This document shows, piece after piece, positions 40,446 to 49,447 of a stretch of 64,000 nucleotides of DNA. Origin of the DNA: Paenibacillus sp. SYP-B4298 (GTDB lineage Bacteria > Bacillota > Bacilli > Paenibacillales > Paenibacillaceae); assembly GCF_027627475.1 (NCBI RefSeq), contig NZ_CP115484.1, positions 62,001 through 126,000 on the forward strand, written 5' to 3'. Position 1 is the stretch's first letter. Each line of letters begins with the position of its first letter. The notes under the pieces are model-generated. The model ran no database searches. It worked only from the letters and a program-made list of their open reading frames with translations, and was not told the origin of the DNA. The translations under genes were made by a program, and so were the position numbers.

Positions 40446-41336
40446 ATGAGAGGGAAATCAATCAAGCTTTATATTATGGGAGAGAAGTATAAGAGTTTAA
40501 AAACGGCTGAACTTAGCAATTGGACAGGTAAAGCATACATTGGTCAGAGGAAACATGTTCAAATGCTTCAAAGTATAGAAGAGTTGGCCTCCCCAGGTAT
40601 CTACATACTGATTTCTGAAATAGAAAATTCTTATCAAAAGAAAATTTACATTGGAGAAGCGGATGAAGTAAATAAACGAATAGCAGAACAGTTCAAGCAA
40701 AAAGACTGGTGGAATGATTTTGTAATATTTATCAGTAAAGATGCTAATTTAACAAAGTCACATGTTAGATATCTTGAAAGAGAGCTTTATGAAGTTGCTC
40801 TTAAAAACAAGACGACTATTGAGACAACCAACGAAAACACACCACCAGGTTCAAAACTGCCTGTTTCTGAATGTGACGACATGAGTGATTTTAATGAAAA
40901 CATTATCTTTGTGCTCAATAACTTAGGAATTATAGATTTTACTAAGACCCAAACGAATAATCAAAATATGGATGACAGTAGGAAGGAAAGCCACGTTTTT
41001 TATATGAGTGTTCCTGGAGCTAAAGGTGAGAGTGCTAAAGAAGCAAAGCTTATAATTATGGAAGGAACATACAGATTATTAACAGGCTCATATATTCGAA
41101 AAGATCATGTCAGTAGCTTCGCTAGTCACAATTATGCAAAGTTAAGAAGGCAACTTGAAGCAGAAGGTTTCTTCGAATCCTCAGAAAGTGAGAGCCATTA
41201 TAAATTATGTAAAGATATTGACTTTAAATCTCCTTCTGCAGCAGCAGCTATTGTCAGAAATAGTTCAATGAATGGAAGGAAGGAATGGAAACTAAAAAAT
41301 GGATTAAGTTTAGATGAATTTGAAAATAGACAATGA
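40446..41336 (+). CDS. GIY-YIG domain protein with C-terminal DUF4357-like domain, copy 1
   Basis: A 296-residue protein. The GIY-YIG core at about residues 50-110 reads 'GIYILISE...KKIYIGEADEVNKRI', with the downstream catalytic-helix region 'LTKSHVRYLERELYE'. The C-terminus has 'SPSAAAAIVRNSSMNGRKEWKLKNG', which I recognise as DUF4357. It starts with a small beta segment ('IKLYIMGEKYKSLKTAEL'). The whole layout recurs at 56682-57581. Possibly a DNA-modifying or restriction-type nuclease; the biological role is unknown. Start at 40446 has AAGGAG 9 bases upstream. Confidence 0.85.
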   Translation: MRGKSIKLYIMGEKYKSLKTAELSNWTGKAYIGQRKHVQMLQSIEELASPGIYILISEIENSYQKKIYIGEADEVNKRIAEQFKQKDWWNDFVIFISKDANLTKSHVRYLERELYEVALKNKTTIETTNENTPPGSKLPVSECDDMSDFNENIIFVLNNLGIIDFTKTQTNNQNMDDSRKESHVFYMSVPGAKGESAKEAKLIIMEGTYRLLTGSYIRKDHVSSFASHNYAKLRRQLEAEGFFESSESESHYKLCKDIDFKSPSAAAAIVRNSSMNGRKEWKLKNGLSLDEFENRQ

Positions 41337-41375
41337 AGTTTTAATGTTTTTGTTATTCAAAGAACTGAGAGCATC

Positions 41376-41559
41376 ATCTAACACCCTGTTCACGCATCGT
41401 CGCATCCGCTCCTCGGTCCGGCAGGAGTAAAATCATAGAAGTGGAATCAGGCCGGACAACCCTGCAAGGCTAAGTCTGGCGACCCGGCATAGCGATTGCT
41501 TCGCATAATCGCCGCGGCAGCTTAAGCCTTTCGGATTCGTGAACACAAGAACGTTAGGT
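41376..41559 (+). repeat. attC site 16
   Basis: ATCTAAC / GTTAGGT, 184 bp long type. TCATCTAAC pairs with left border GTTAGATGA at 40381. Confidence 0.9.
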
Positions 41560-41601
41560 AAAATTTCTTAAAAGCTATCAACTAATCAAGGAGAAATCAT
41601 A

Positions 41602-42231
41602 ATGTACATTTTGATCACTGTATCAGTAATCATCTCCGTAACTATAGCTGTGGGTTATCTTACGTTCAAAATCCAAAACAGACCAAAGAAAGGTCTACTT
41701 GAAGAAGAGTATGATTTAAAAGCGATTACAATAAAACAAATAGACAAAATGGAAGACGGAAGTGAGTTTGAATATTATCTCTATAGATTGTTTCTGGCAT
41801 TAGGATATAAAGCATATAAGACTGTAGGATCTGGAGACTATGGTGCTGATATAGTGTTTACTGATTCTGAAGGTATCAGAAATGTTGTACAAGCAAAGAG
41901 ATATTCAGAACCGGTTGGTATTCACGCAGTGCAACAAATCTATGGATCTATGAGGTTTTATAAAGCCAAAAGATCAATAGTAATCACAAATTCGAGATTT
42001 ACAGACCCATGTGAAAAGCTAGCTGGATATAATCATGTAACGCTTCTTTCAAGAAATGAATTAGAAGGAATCATCAAAGCATATAGAGAGGATCAAGTCC
42101 CAATTGCTAGAAGTATAATAGAATCAGAACCAAGAATTTTATTAGATTCATGGACAGACTATTTAAATGAAGACGTAGAAATAAAGAAAGATAAGAAGGC
42201 AGAGATGAAAGTAAATTCAATGACGAAATGA
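41602..42231 (+). CDS. Membrane-anchored Mrr-like restriction endonuclease
   Basis: A 209-residue protein. An N-terminal membrane segment ('MYILITVSVIISVTIAVGYLTF') is followed by a PD-(D/E)xK nuclease domain of the Mrr_cat type: 'GSEFEYYLYRLFLALGYKAYKT', then 'GDYGADIVF' with the metal Asp, and 'NVVQAKRYS' (Q-x-K catalytic motif), 'GSMRFYKAKRSIVITNSRF'. Membrane attachment of such a nuclease is seen in several defence systems and would act on incoming DNA; that is inference. RBS AAGGAG before ATG. Confidence 0.87.
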   Translation: MYILITVSVIISVTIAVGYLTFKIQNRPKKGLLEEEYDLKAITIKQIDKMEDGSEFEYYLYRLFLALGYKAYKTVGSGDYGADIVFTDSEGIRNVVQAKRYSEPVGIHAVQQIYGSMRFYKAKRSIVITNSRFTDPCEKLAGYNHVTLLSRNELEGIIKAYREDQVPIARSIIESEPRILLDSWTDYLNEDVEIKKDKKAEMKVNSMTK

Positions 42232-42237
42232 AACTTC

Positions 42238-42362
42238 ACCTAACATAATGTTCAAGCATCGTCGCTAGCGCTCCTCGGTCTGGTAGAAGTTGTAGGCAGG
42301 GGAGCGGATTTAACCAGACACACCCGGCATACGCCGGGCGTCGTGAACACGGAACGTTAGGT
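42238..42362 (+). repeat. attC site 17
   Basis: ACCTAAC / GTTAGGT, 125 bp. Matches the left border GTTAGGT at 41553 over seven bases. A textbook RYYYAAC/GTTRRRY pair. Confidence 0.93.
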
Positions 42363-42395
42363 GAAATACCACTAATTATATTGAGGAGCATCAAG

Positions 42396-43982
42396 ATGCT
42401 TAAGATTAAAGAAAAATCACTAAATTGGTCTTTGCAACATATTAATAGATTTGGTGATTCATATGTTTTCCCAAATCCTTTTGAATTTGATGCAATCAAT
42501 GAAAATTGGCAAGAGGTTAAGAAATATTTGTTAAACATAGATGTGTTTTCAAATGGGGTTAGACCATACAGAACAACTATTACACCTAAGAGTAGTTTAG
42601 GTTTCAGAATCTGCACACAGTTAGATCCATTAGATTCTCTGGTATATAATGCATTGATTTATGAGATTCACGAAGAAATAGAAAACAAAAGGGTACCTAT
42701 TTTTCTAGACACAGTGTATTCCTTTAGATTGAGTCCTGATAGTGATGGTTCACTTTTTGACCCGGACTATAATTGGAAAAGCTATGAAGAAAGAACAAGA
42801 GAGTTAATAGAATCAAAAGAATATTCGTATGTAGTAACGACGGATATTACTGATTTTTATCCTAGCATCTATCTCCATAATATAGAGACACATTTGCGGG
42901 AATGTGTAAGAGCAAGCGGTAAAAACGCACATGCTGAAACTTTAATAAATATCATAAAGGCAATGCATATTAGTCAGACCCATAAAGGACTTCCAATAGG
43001 CCCTCAAATCAGCCGTCCTATCGCTGAACTTATTTTAAATGAGATAGATCACATTTTAATTGATAACAATATTATGTTTATTCGGTATGTTGATGATTTT
43101 AGATTATTTTGTCGGTCTGAGAATGAAGCGTATAAATCTTTAGCTTTTCTAGCACAAAAATTGTACGATATATTGAACTTAAAATTGAATGAACAGAAAA
43201 CAAAGATTTTGACAACTGAAAGCTTTATGTCAAAACATTTTTATTTATTCACTGAAAGAGAAAAGGACAGAATCATTAACGAATTTTATGAGTTACTAGA
43301 CAAAATAGGCGCAGGAAATGATTTTTATGGTGAAATCGATATTTCTTCGTTGAATGATGATGATACAAAAAAATTACATGAATTAAATATATTTGAGCTC
43401 CTGGAAGAAGAACTAAGTAAAGATGAGATTGATTTAGCATTTGCAAAATTTTTGATTGGTAATTTAGCGCGATTTGACAATACCGAAGTAGCGGATCTGA
43501 TACTGACAGAAAAAAATATGAGAAAACTTTTTCCTATTCTTAAAACAATTATCAACCACCTTGAGCGTGTTAGATCTTTCAGTGAAGAACAAAAGCACCA
43601 AATTGGAGAGAAAGTAATTAATCTAATTCAGAACAGTTTTATGAGTGAACTTGAATTTAATAGATCCTGGTTACTTCATTTGTTTTCTAAAAATGATGAA
43701 TGGAATAATGAGAAATATTTTTCCGAACTGTTGAAAATATTTGATGATAATTTTACCAGGAGGGAGCTGATTTTGAATCTAGGGAGGGCTAAAAACTTTC
43801 GTTACTTTAGGGAAAATAAATTCAATAATATTTCTGATCCCTGGGTGAAAAGGGCATTTTTAGTTGCGGTTAGTTGTCTTCCTCCAGATGAACGAAATCC
43901 TTATTACAAGTCAAGAAGTTTAACTCAAAGAGACATTTTAGATCAAGTAGTTGAGAAATGGGCACAAAAAAAACCTTTTTAG
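42396..43982 (+). CDS. Reverse transcriptase of the defence (DRT/UG-like) kind
   Basis: A 528-residue protein. Palm-domain motifs are 'VVTTDITDFYPSIY' (about residues 147-160), 'GLPIGPQISRPIAELIL' (199-214) and the catalytic 'FIRYVDDFRLF' (about 229-238), so the polymerase centre (YVDD) is intact. The C-terminal 280 residues are helical and match no intron maturase or retron element I know, and no intron RNA or msr-msd-like inverted repeat surrounds the gene. This single-gene layout fits the UG/DRT class of anti-phage reverse transcriptases (family knowledge; class not assignable by eye). Start at 42396 follows GAGGAG. The cassette is 1.77 kb, the largest here. Confidence 0.85.
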   Translation: MLKIKEKSLNWSLQHINRFGDSYVFPNPFEFDAINENWQEVKKYLLNIDVFSNGVRPYRTTITPKSSLGFRICTQLDPLDSLVYNALIYEIHEEIENKRVPIFLDTVYSFRLSPDSDGSLFDPDYNWKSYEERTRELIESKEYSYVVTTDITDFYPSIYLHNIETHLRECVRASGKNAHAETLINIIKAMHISQTHKGLPIGPQISRPIAELILNEIDHILIDNNIMFIRYVDDFRLFCRSENEAYKSLAFLAQKLYDILNLKLNEQKTKILTTESFMSKHFYLFTEREKDRIINEFYELLDKIGAGNDFYGEIDISSLNDDDTKKLHELNIFELLEEELSKDEIDLAFAKFLIGNLARFDNTEVADLILTEKNMRKLFPILKTIINHLERVRSFSEEQKHQIGEKVINLIQNSFMSELEFNRSWLLHLFSKNDEWNNEKYFSELLKIFDDNFTRRELILNLGRAKNFRYFRENKFNNISDPWVKRAFLVAVSCLPPDERNPYYKSRSLTQRDILDQVVEKWAQKKPF

Positions 43983-44007
43983 AATATTCAATGAAGAGTG
44001 GTACTTC

Positions 44008-44132
44008 ACCTAACACCATGTTCAAGCATCGTCGCTGACGCTCCTCGGTCTGGTAGAAGTTGTAGGCAGGGGAGCAGATTCAGCCAGACACACCCAGCAT
44101 ACGCCGGGCGTCGTGAACACAAAACGTTATGT
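44008..44132 (+). repeat. attC site 18
   Basis: ACCTAAC / GTTATGT, 125 bp short type. TTCACCTAAC pairs over 10 bases with left border GTTAGGTGAA at 42356. Confidence 0.93.
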
Positions 44133-44183
44133 GAAATAACATGGAAAATCATACAACAAAAAAATTGAAAGGAAAAATTCTCA

Positions 44184-44792
44184 ATGGTTATTCGTCCTTA
44201 TCAGGATCAAGATGAAGCAAGTTGGTTAAGATGTAGGGTCCTATCATTCCTTGATACTTCTTATTATGATAATGTACTCAAGGAAAAAGAACATTATCAA
44301 AACCCATCAATTGAATTAGTCGCACTAGAAGGAAATGAAGTCATAGGCTTAATTGATATTGAATTAGAAAACAGCCCTGGAGATGTTTGCTCGAAGAACA
44401 GAAAAGGACTTGGAGGAATGATATGGCATGTAGCCGTCCATCCAGACTACAGACGAAAAGGTATTGGAAGATATCTTCTGTCAGAGGCAATTGAAAGAGC
44501 AAGAAAATATAAAATAAAGCGTTTAGAAGCATGGACACGAGATGATTTATGGGTACAAGAGTGGTACGGCAAGATGGGATTTAATTGGATTGAATCTTAT
44601 CTCCAAGTTTATATTGAAGGAGGGCGAGAACTAAAGGGAACAATCGAAAGTAATATATCCCAGTTATATCCTGTTTTCGTATTTGCGCACTATTCGGGGC
44701 TGGATAAAGCTAATATAAAGAACAAATTTTCAAGAGCCCATGAAACAAATCTTTATGAACTACTTCTAAATTCCGGTGAAGGTGAAGCGTAA
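44184..44792 (+). CDS. GNAT family N-acetyltransferase
   Basis: A 202-residue acetyltransferase with a textbook acetyl-CoA loop: 'VAVHPDYRRKGIGRYLLSEAI' (R-R-K-G-I-G), followed by 'RLEAWTRDD...WYGKMGFNWIE'. It is longer than a minimal GNAT, with a 50-residue C-terminal extension. Substrate unknown; antibiotic or metabolite acetylation possible. RBS AAAGGAAAAA before ATG. Confidence 0.92.
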   Translation: MVIRPYQDQDEASWLRCRVLSFLDTSYYDNVLKEKEHYQNPSIELVALEGNEVIGLIDIELENSPGDVCSKNRKGLGGMIWHVAVHPDYRRKGIGRYLLSEAIERARKYKIKRLEAWTRDDLWVQEWYGKMGFNWIESYLQVYIEGGRELKGTIESNISQLYPVFVFAHYSGLDKANIKNKFSRAHETNLYELLLNSGEGEA

Positions 44793-44813
44793 TCGAGGAG
44801 GTAATGTTACATC

Positions 44814-44974
44814 ACATAACACCGTATCTACGCTACGTCGCTGAGCTCCTTGGTTTGCCCGAGGATTTTCGAAGAAGTAGGATCAGGCAGACAACCCTGC
44901 ACTGCCTAACTGCGTCGCGGCCGGGACTGACGTCCCTTAAGGCAGTGAGGGTTCGTGAACACAAAACGTTATAG
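44814..44974 (+). repeat. attC site 19
   Basis: ACATAAC / GTTATAG, 161 bp. TCACATAAC pairs with left border GTTATGTGA at 44126. Confidence 0.9.
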
Positions 44975-45012
44975 GAAATCAGAGCAAAGATATTAAATGC
45001 CAATGACAAGGG

Positions 45013-45541
45013 GTGATATGTTTGTGTTTTCCAATTATGTATACAACTTTAAATGAGAAAGCACTTCAAGAATTTATTCAATCGAATTACGAAATTGCAG
45101 ATATTGTATATTGTCGATTGTTGGTTAGAGGAATGAACGACACGTACCTGATAAGGACTTTAAATGAGAAGTTTGTATTCAGAGTATATCGTACACCATG
45201 GCGTAGTAATTACTCTGAAGTAGGATTCGAAATTGATCTATTGAACCATTTATTCAAAAATGGTGTACCCGTTTCTACTCCAATTCAAGCAATAGATTCT
45301 GAATATATTCAAGAATTCTTTCTTAGAGGGATATCAATCAATTAGAAGTCTAAGCCCGAGTGATCTTGAATCCATATTGTATTTTTGTGTTGTCAGACAA
45401 ATATGGCTTATGAAACTGACACTTCATTATTTTAGAGATTTGGATATTGTGGGTTCTGTTAACGCAGAAGAAGAATATTTTAATGAGGAAATTGAACTTT
45501 TAAAGAGAATGACTTTGAATTTAGGAATAATAACGACGTGA
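45013..45541 (+). pseudogene. Broken phosphotransferase (APH/choline kinase-like) gene
   Basis: The first 110 residues look like the N-lobe of an aminoglycoside phosphotransferase-family kinase ('GMNDTYLIRTLNEKFVFRVYRTPWRS', 'EIDLLNHLFKNGVPVSTPI'). The frame stops at 45345; a different frame continues with 'SIRSLSPSDL' and then 'VVRQIWLMKLTLHYFRD' and 'EEEYFNEEIELLKRM', which belong to the C-lobe. The segment with the catalytic HxD loop and DFD motif is missing, so a deletion and a frameshift have inactivated it. An antibiotic-resistance-type cargo gene that decayed inside its cassette. Confidence 0.75.
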
Positions 45542-45567
45542 CAGTAACTCAAGAAGGAGCTGACATC

Positions 45568-45694
45568 CTATAACACCATATTCTCGCATCGGGCTATAAA
45601 GTCCTCGGTCCGGACAGAAGATATTGGCAGGGAAATTGAATCAGCCGGACACATCCGACTTCGTCGGACGTCGCGAATATACAACACGTTATAC
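45568..45694 (+). repeat. attC site 20
   Basis: CTATAAC / GTTATAC, 127 bp. TCCTATAAC pairs with left border GTTATAGGA at 44968. Confidence 0.9.
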
Positions 45695-45710
45695 GCAAGT
45701 TCGTTAAAGC

Positions 45711-46091
45711 CTAAAAAACAATTAAATTCTCAAAATCAATTTTCAAACCAAAAGATGAAAGAATGTCAACACCTAGGATTGCATCGAATCCATATGGTTC
45801 TCTAGTCAAACCTAACTGAATTGTAAATGACTCAAGGAAAATATGATTAACTTTGAGATTTTGAATGCGTTGTTGATAACACAATTCACTTTGTCCCCCG
45901 ACCCCATACATTCTTACTGATTTGCCATTGATAAAGTCGGGGTCTAATCCGATTGGCTCTACCGAATCCGTATCGAATATAGTAATGGAACAACCCGTAT
46001 CGAGAAGGACGTTATCTAATGTAATAAATTTATGATTGTATGTTAATAAAAGGGAAACAATAGGAAGACCATTCATTAAATTAATTTTCAT
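45711..46091 (-). CDS. Retropepsin-like aspartic protease, copy 2 (minus strand)
   Basis: A 126-residue clan AA protease with catalytic 'VLLDTGCSITIFDTD' and the second motif 'FDAILGVDILSSFG'. Clearly homologous in layout to the product at 37993 but diverged in sequence. Runs against the array direction, overlapping its partner gene by 4 bases. Reverse-oriented genes in integron cassettes are a minority, so this cassette must have its own promoter, upstream of 46348 on the minus strand. Confidence 0.85.
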   Translation of the reverse strand: MKINLMNGLPIVSLLLTYNHKFITLDNVLLDTGCSITIFDTDSVEPIGLDPDFINGKSVRMYGVGGQSELCYQQRIQNLKVNHIFLESFTIQLGLTREPYGFDAILGVDILSSFGLKIDFENLIVF

Positions 46092-46348
46092 TGAAGACCT
46101 CTGATCCCAGTGAATGGTTGTTCAATAACTTCAATATGCTCATTCCCAGTATAGAAGACGTAAAGTTCACGAGAAGGATCTGAGAAGTGTAATTTTTTAT
46201 ATGTGGCCCAAGCTTCTTTAGGATTGATATAATCAGATATGACAGACATTTCATCTATTGTTCTTTTATTACTAATGGAATGAGTAGATAAGGCTTCTAC
46301 AAGTACCCAACAATTAGGGAATTGATCTCGAATACTAGTCCACTTCAT
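46088..46348 (-). CDS. Small partner protein of the aspartic-protease pair, copy 2 (minus strand)
   Basis: An 86-residue protein opening 'MKWTSIRDQFPNCWVLVEAL', the same size, position and start pattern as the product at 37749. The ribosome site GGAGGTG lies before ATG on the minus strand. It and the protease form a conserved two-gene unit found three times in this window. The function of such a pair is unknown to me. Confidence 0.8.
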   Translation of the reverse strand: MKWTSIRDQFPNCWVLVEALSTHSISNKRTIDEMSVISDYINPKEAWATYKKLHFSDPSRELYVFYTGNEHIEVIEQPFTGIRGLQ

Positions 46349-46427
46349 GAATACACACCTCCGATAAGAACATATAAACTAATTGTACAACCAAAGGAAA
46401 AAACAAGCAATGTGGGGATCTGGAAGA

Positions 46428-46542
46428 GTGTTCAAGTATCGTCGCTGTCGCTCCCCGGTCTGGAAGAATTTATAGGCAGGGGAGCGGATTCAGCCAGACA
46501 CACCCGGCATTCGCCGGGCGTCGTGAACACAAAACGTTATCC
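46428..46542 (+). repeat. attC site 21 (left end lost)
   Basis: Short-type interior and core GTTATCC are intact, but the expected inverse core CGTATAAC (from left border GTTATACG) is absent. The cassette with minus-strand genes is thus probably immobile. Confidence 0.8.
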
Positions 46543-46579
46543 GAAAGACTTGCAAAATAAGACAAAAGTAGCGTGTGAA

Positions 46580-47068
46580 ATGTCCGTACACATTGAGGAA
46601 AAGGAGCCCTTCACAGTTATTGGGAAGGTGGGACAAGGTTTATCGGCCGAAGGCCATAAGTGGATTCCAGCGCTTTGGCAAGAAGCGAATAGTAAGTTTG
46701 ATGAAATTCGCAATTTAGCAAAGACAGATAGTTCAGGATATCCAGTTGGTTTTTGGGGAGCCATGAGTGATGCATCTGAAAGTTTTAAACCTTGGGCAGA
46801 GCAAGGTCTATATTTAGCAGGTTGTGAAGTATTTGATCATTCTGTTGCTCCAATTGGTTGGACAAAATGGGTAATTCCATCATTTAAATACGCAGTAATA
46901 AAGTGCAATCAAACAACATATCAAGACAAATTCAGATATATGATTCATGAATATCTACCAGAAAATAATGATAAACTTGTTGGGGCAGTACATGAATATT
47001 ACAATCCAGTAGAAACAAATGGAGATTTATATTTATATTTTCCAATAGAAAAGAAGAATAAAACATAA
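46580..47068 (+). CDS. GyrI-like / effector-binding domain protein
   Basis: A 162-residue protein similar to the small-molecule-binding domain of AraC-type activators and GyrI: 'EPFTVIGKVGQG', 'GYPVGFWGAMSD', 'YLAGCEVFDHSVAPIGWTKWVIPSFKYAVIKC', 'KFRYMIHEYLP', 'VHEYYNP'. Stand-alone members bind drugs or toxins or hydrolyse electrophiles (family knowledge). The start at 46580 is chosen because upstream codons run through the attC site. Confidence 0.82.
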   Translation: MSVHIEEKEPFTVIGKVGQGLSAEGHKWIPALWQEANSKFDEIRNLAKTDSSGYPVGFWGAMSDASESFKPWAEQGLYLAGCEVFDHSVAPIGWTKWVIPSFKYAVIKCNQTTYQDKFRYMIHEYLPENNDKLVGAVHEYYNPVETNGDLYLYFPIEKKNKT

Positions 47069-47106
47069 TAATAGTATTCAGCATATTCAAAGGTGGCAAG
47101 TCCATC

Positions 47107-47255
47107 GGATAACACCGCATTAACGCATCGGGACATCCGTCCCTTGGTCAGCAGAGGTATTGGCAGAGAAGTAGATCCTGCTGACAACCCTGCGAGCCTA
47201 AGTCTGACGATCCGTTGTGCTTCGCTCCACAAAGGGACGCCAGCTAATACTTAGG
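47107..47255 (+). repeat. attC site 22 (right end lost)
   Basis: GGATAAC inverse core pairs with left border GTTATCCG at 46536. The distal arm and core are missing; the sequence passes directly into the ribosome site of the next gene. Confidence 0.8.
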
Positions 47256-47266
47256 GGGAATCAAGG

Positions 47267-47875
47267 ATGTTTAACTTTTTTCGTAAGAAATCGAAAGAAG
47301 CAAAGATCTCACTAGAAAACCAAATAGAGGTACTCAAAGATATTGGTATATCTTTCACAACTGATGATGATGGTGTTGTTAAAGAGTTGTTGCATCATTT
47401 TGATCGAGAAACTTACGAAGAAGATCCCTATTCTCTCCTACTTTCGATGATCGGTTCAGATCTTATTGATGAAAATGACAATGAAGTTAGATTGTCGAAG
47501 GATGTTTGGAGCTTTGATACCGAATGCGTTGAGAACGAGGAGATTTATTCGACAATCATTAATGAACTCGTAAGTTTAACTCGTGGTAAATTGCAAATAC
47601 AACAGGTAAAAAGCCATGTAGATTTTGATAATGAAGATGCTAAAGTATCGTTTATTTTAGATGATCAGAAATATGAATGGGAAATACATTTTGAAGATGA
47701 TTGGATTGACTTTAATTTGCTGAGGAAGATTGGGAAACTAGCTATCAGAAGTGACAAGGAAAATTACTTTATTCATTTTAATGATGGTCAGAATCTTACA
47801 ATACTATATACAAGTAAAGTCAAACACAAATTAATTAATGATTTAATAAAAGATCGATTTTCTAAGTTAGCGTAG
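47267..47875 (+). CDS. Unrecognised 202-residue protein
   Basis: An acidic cytoplasmic protein with a basic start ('MFNFFRKKSKEAK') and an alternating strand/helix pattern ('KYEWEIHFEDDWIDFNLLRKIGKLA'). No family recognised. RBS AGGGGGAA before ATG. Its left cassette border was lost with the truncation of the previous attC, so it is now joined to the preceding cassette. Confidence 0.75.
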   Translation: MFNFFRKKSKEAKISLENQIEVLKDIGISFTTDDDGVVKELLHHFDRETYEEDPYSLLLSMIGSDLIDENDNEVRLSKDVWSFDTECVENEEIYSTIINELVSLTRGKLQIQQVKSHVDFDNEDAKVSFILDDQKYEWEIHFEDDWIDFNLLRKIGKLAIRSDKENYFIHFNDGQNLTILYTSKVKHKLINDLIKDRFSKLA

Positions 47876-47895
47876 TCGAGGAAGGCATCCACATC

Positions 47896-48074
47896 ATATA
47901 ACAATGTGTTCACGTATCGGCGGACACGCCGCCTCGGTCGCCAGGAGATAAGTCAGGGAAGTGGATTCAGGCGACACACCCTACCACCCAACCGTGGTCG
48001 CGGCCAGTCGTTGAACTAGTCGTTCGACGAGCAGTTTAGGGTGCTGGGACGTCGTGAATACGGAAACGTTATAT
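47896..48074 (+). repeat. attC site 23
   Basis: ATATAAC / GTTATAT, 179 bp, divergent interior (GGCGGACACGCC start). Left border is lost, so pairing cannot be tested. Confidence 0.85.
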
Positions 48075-48113
48075 GAAACTGGTGCAGGATTAAAAAACTA
48101 ATCGAGGTTATAT

Positions 48114-48671
48114 ATGAATAAAATAATATACTCTCAAAGATTGATTTTAAAAACCATCAATGAATCTTACGCAGAGCAAGTTTTGGATTTTGTCTTAAGG
48201 AATAAGCAGTTTTTAATAGAATGGGAGATTCAACGAGATGCAGAATACTATTCAATTGATGTTCATAGACAACTACTAATCGACGACAGTCTCAATATTG
48301 ATAGAGGACAATTATTCAAGGTGTGGATTTATAAGTCTGATCAACCTAATCGAATAATAGGGTCAATATCTTTAAATAATATTATTAGAGGAGCTTTTCA
48401 ATCTTGTCACTTAGGGTATCGAATTGATCAAGAAGAACAAAGAAAAGGGTACATGACAGAAGCTATAAGAGAAGTTATTTTATACGCGTTTAATGAATTA
48501 AAACTTCATCGAATTGAAGCAAATATAATGCCACTAAATAAAGCTTCACTGAGAGTAGTAGAAAAGCTTGGTTTTTGTAATGAAGGATTAGGAAGGAAAT
48601 ATTTAAAGATTAACGGAATATGGGAAGATCACATACATATGGTTTTACTTAATAATGAAGAAATCGAATAA
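48114..48671 (+). CDS. GNAT acetyltransferase (RimJ/RimL-like)
   Basis: A 185-residue acetyltransferase of the ribosomal-protein-alanine type. Key blocks are 'SQRLILKTINESYAEQVLDF', the acetyl-CoA loop 'IDQEEQRKGYMTEAIREVI' (Q-R-K-G-Y-M) and the C-terminal 'NKASLRVVEKLGFCNEGLGRKYLKINGIWEDHI'. Probably acetylates an N-terminal amine or an antibiotic peptide. Starts directly after ATTTGAGGTT-like weak ribosome site (GAGGTTAT). Confidence 0.93.
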   Translation: MNKIIYSQRLILKTINESYAEQVLDFVLRNKQFLIEWEIQRDAEYYSIDVHRQLLIDDSLNIDRGQLFKVWIYKSDQPNRIIGSISLNNIIRGAFQSCHLGYRIDQEEQRKGYMTEAIREVILYAFNELKLHRIEANIMPLNKASLRVVEKLGFCNEGLGRKYLKINGIWEDHIHMVLLNNEEIE

Positions 48672-48713
48672 AAAGAACAATAAGTGAGCAATACAAAGGA
48701 AGGCACCAGCATC

Positions 48714-48876
48714 ATATAACACCGTATTCACGCATCGGGCCATTCGGCCCTCGGTCCGGCAGAGGGATATCGGAGAAGTGGGAGCAGCCTGACAACCCTG
48801 CACTGGCTAAGTCCGTCTGACCCAGGGCTGGCGCCCCTTAAGCCAGTGAGGGTTCGTGAATACAGGAACGTTAGGG
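48714..48876 (+). repeat. attC site 24
   Basis: ATATAAC / GTTAGGG, 163 bp. TCATATAAC pairs with left border GTTATATGA at 48068. Confidence 0.9.
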
Positions 48877-48920
48877 GAAATACCTACAAGAATATCAAAC
48901 TATATAGAGGACAGTGAAAA

Positions 48921-49445
48921 ATGAACACTAAAGAAAATCAAATTCAATTATTAAGGGCTGAAGAACACGATAAACCAGTTATTAGAAACCTCATGCAATA
49001 TTACCAATATGATACTACCGAATATAACAATGAAGACCCAAGTCCGTTTGGGTTGTTTGATTACAATTATCTCGATCATTACTGGACTGATCATGGCAAG
49101 GAAACTGAAGGTCGAGTTGCTTATATTATCAAGATACGTGGAAACTTAGCTGGATTTGCTATGGTTAATAATTTTAGTGTGATTAATTGCGATTCTAATG
49201 CCAAGACTATAGCTGAGTTTTTTATTATGCGAAAGTGGAGAAAGCAAGGAATAGGCAGGAATGTTGCGCTTAGAATATTTGATACTCATATGGGGGGTTG
49301 GGAAGTAAAACAGGAGAAGGAAAACTTAATAGCTCAGAAATTTTGGGAGTCCGTAGTAAAACAATATACCAATGGAAGATATAACAAACAAGAATCATAT
49401 GAACCTAAATGGGACGGACCAATAATATATTTTAATAAACAGTAA
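48921..49445 (+). CDS. GNAT family acetyltransferase
   Basis: A 174-residue protein with 'AEFFIMRKWRKQGIGRNVALRIFD' as its acetyl-CoA loop (R-K-Q-G-I-G). The N-terminal 'HDKPVIRNLMQYYQYDTTEYN' is typical of a predicted acetyltransferase group. It ends immediately before a bare core sequence at 49448, so its attC has been deleted. RBS AGAGGACAG. Confidence 0.9.
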   Translation: MNTKENQIQLLRAEEHDKPVIRNLMQYYQYDTTEYNNEDPSPFGLFDYNYLDHYWTDHGKETEGRVAYIIKIRGNLAGFAMVNNFSVINCDSNAKTIAEFFIMRKWRKQGIGRNVALRIFDTHMGGWEVKQEKENLIAQKFWESVVKQYTNGRYNKQESYEPKWDGPIIYFNKQ

Positions 49446-49447
49446 AC

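Noticed and set aside
42396-43982. Reverse transcriptase as group II intron maturase or retron
   Set aside because: No HNH/maturase end, no intron domain V-like hairpin, and no msr-msd inverted repeat; bounded tightly by cassette ends instead.
46322-46579. Upstream extension of the GyrI-like gene
   Set aside because: It reads through the attC site and the divergent promoter of a minus-strand gene; the ATG at 46580 lies right after the cassette border.
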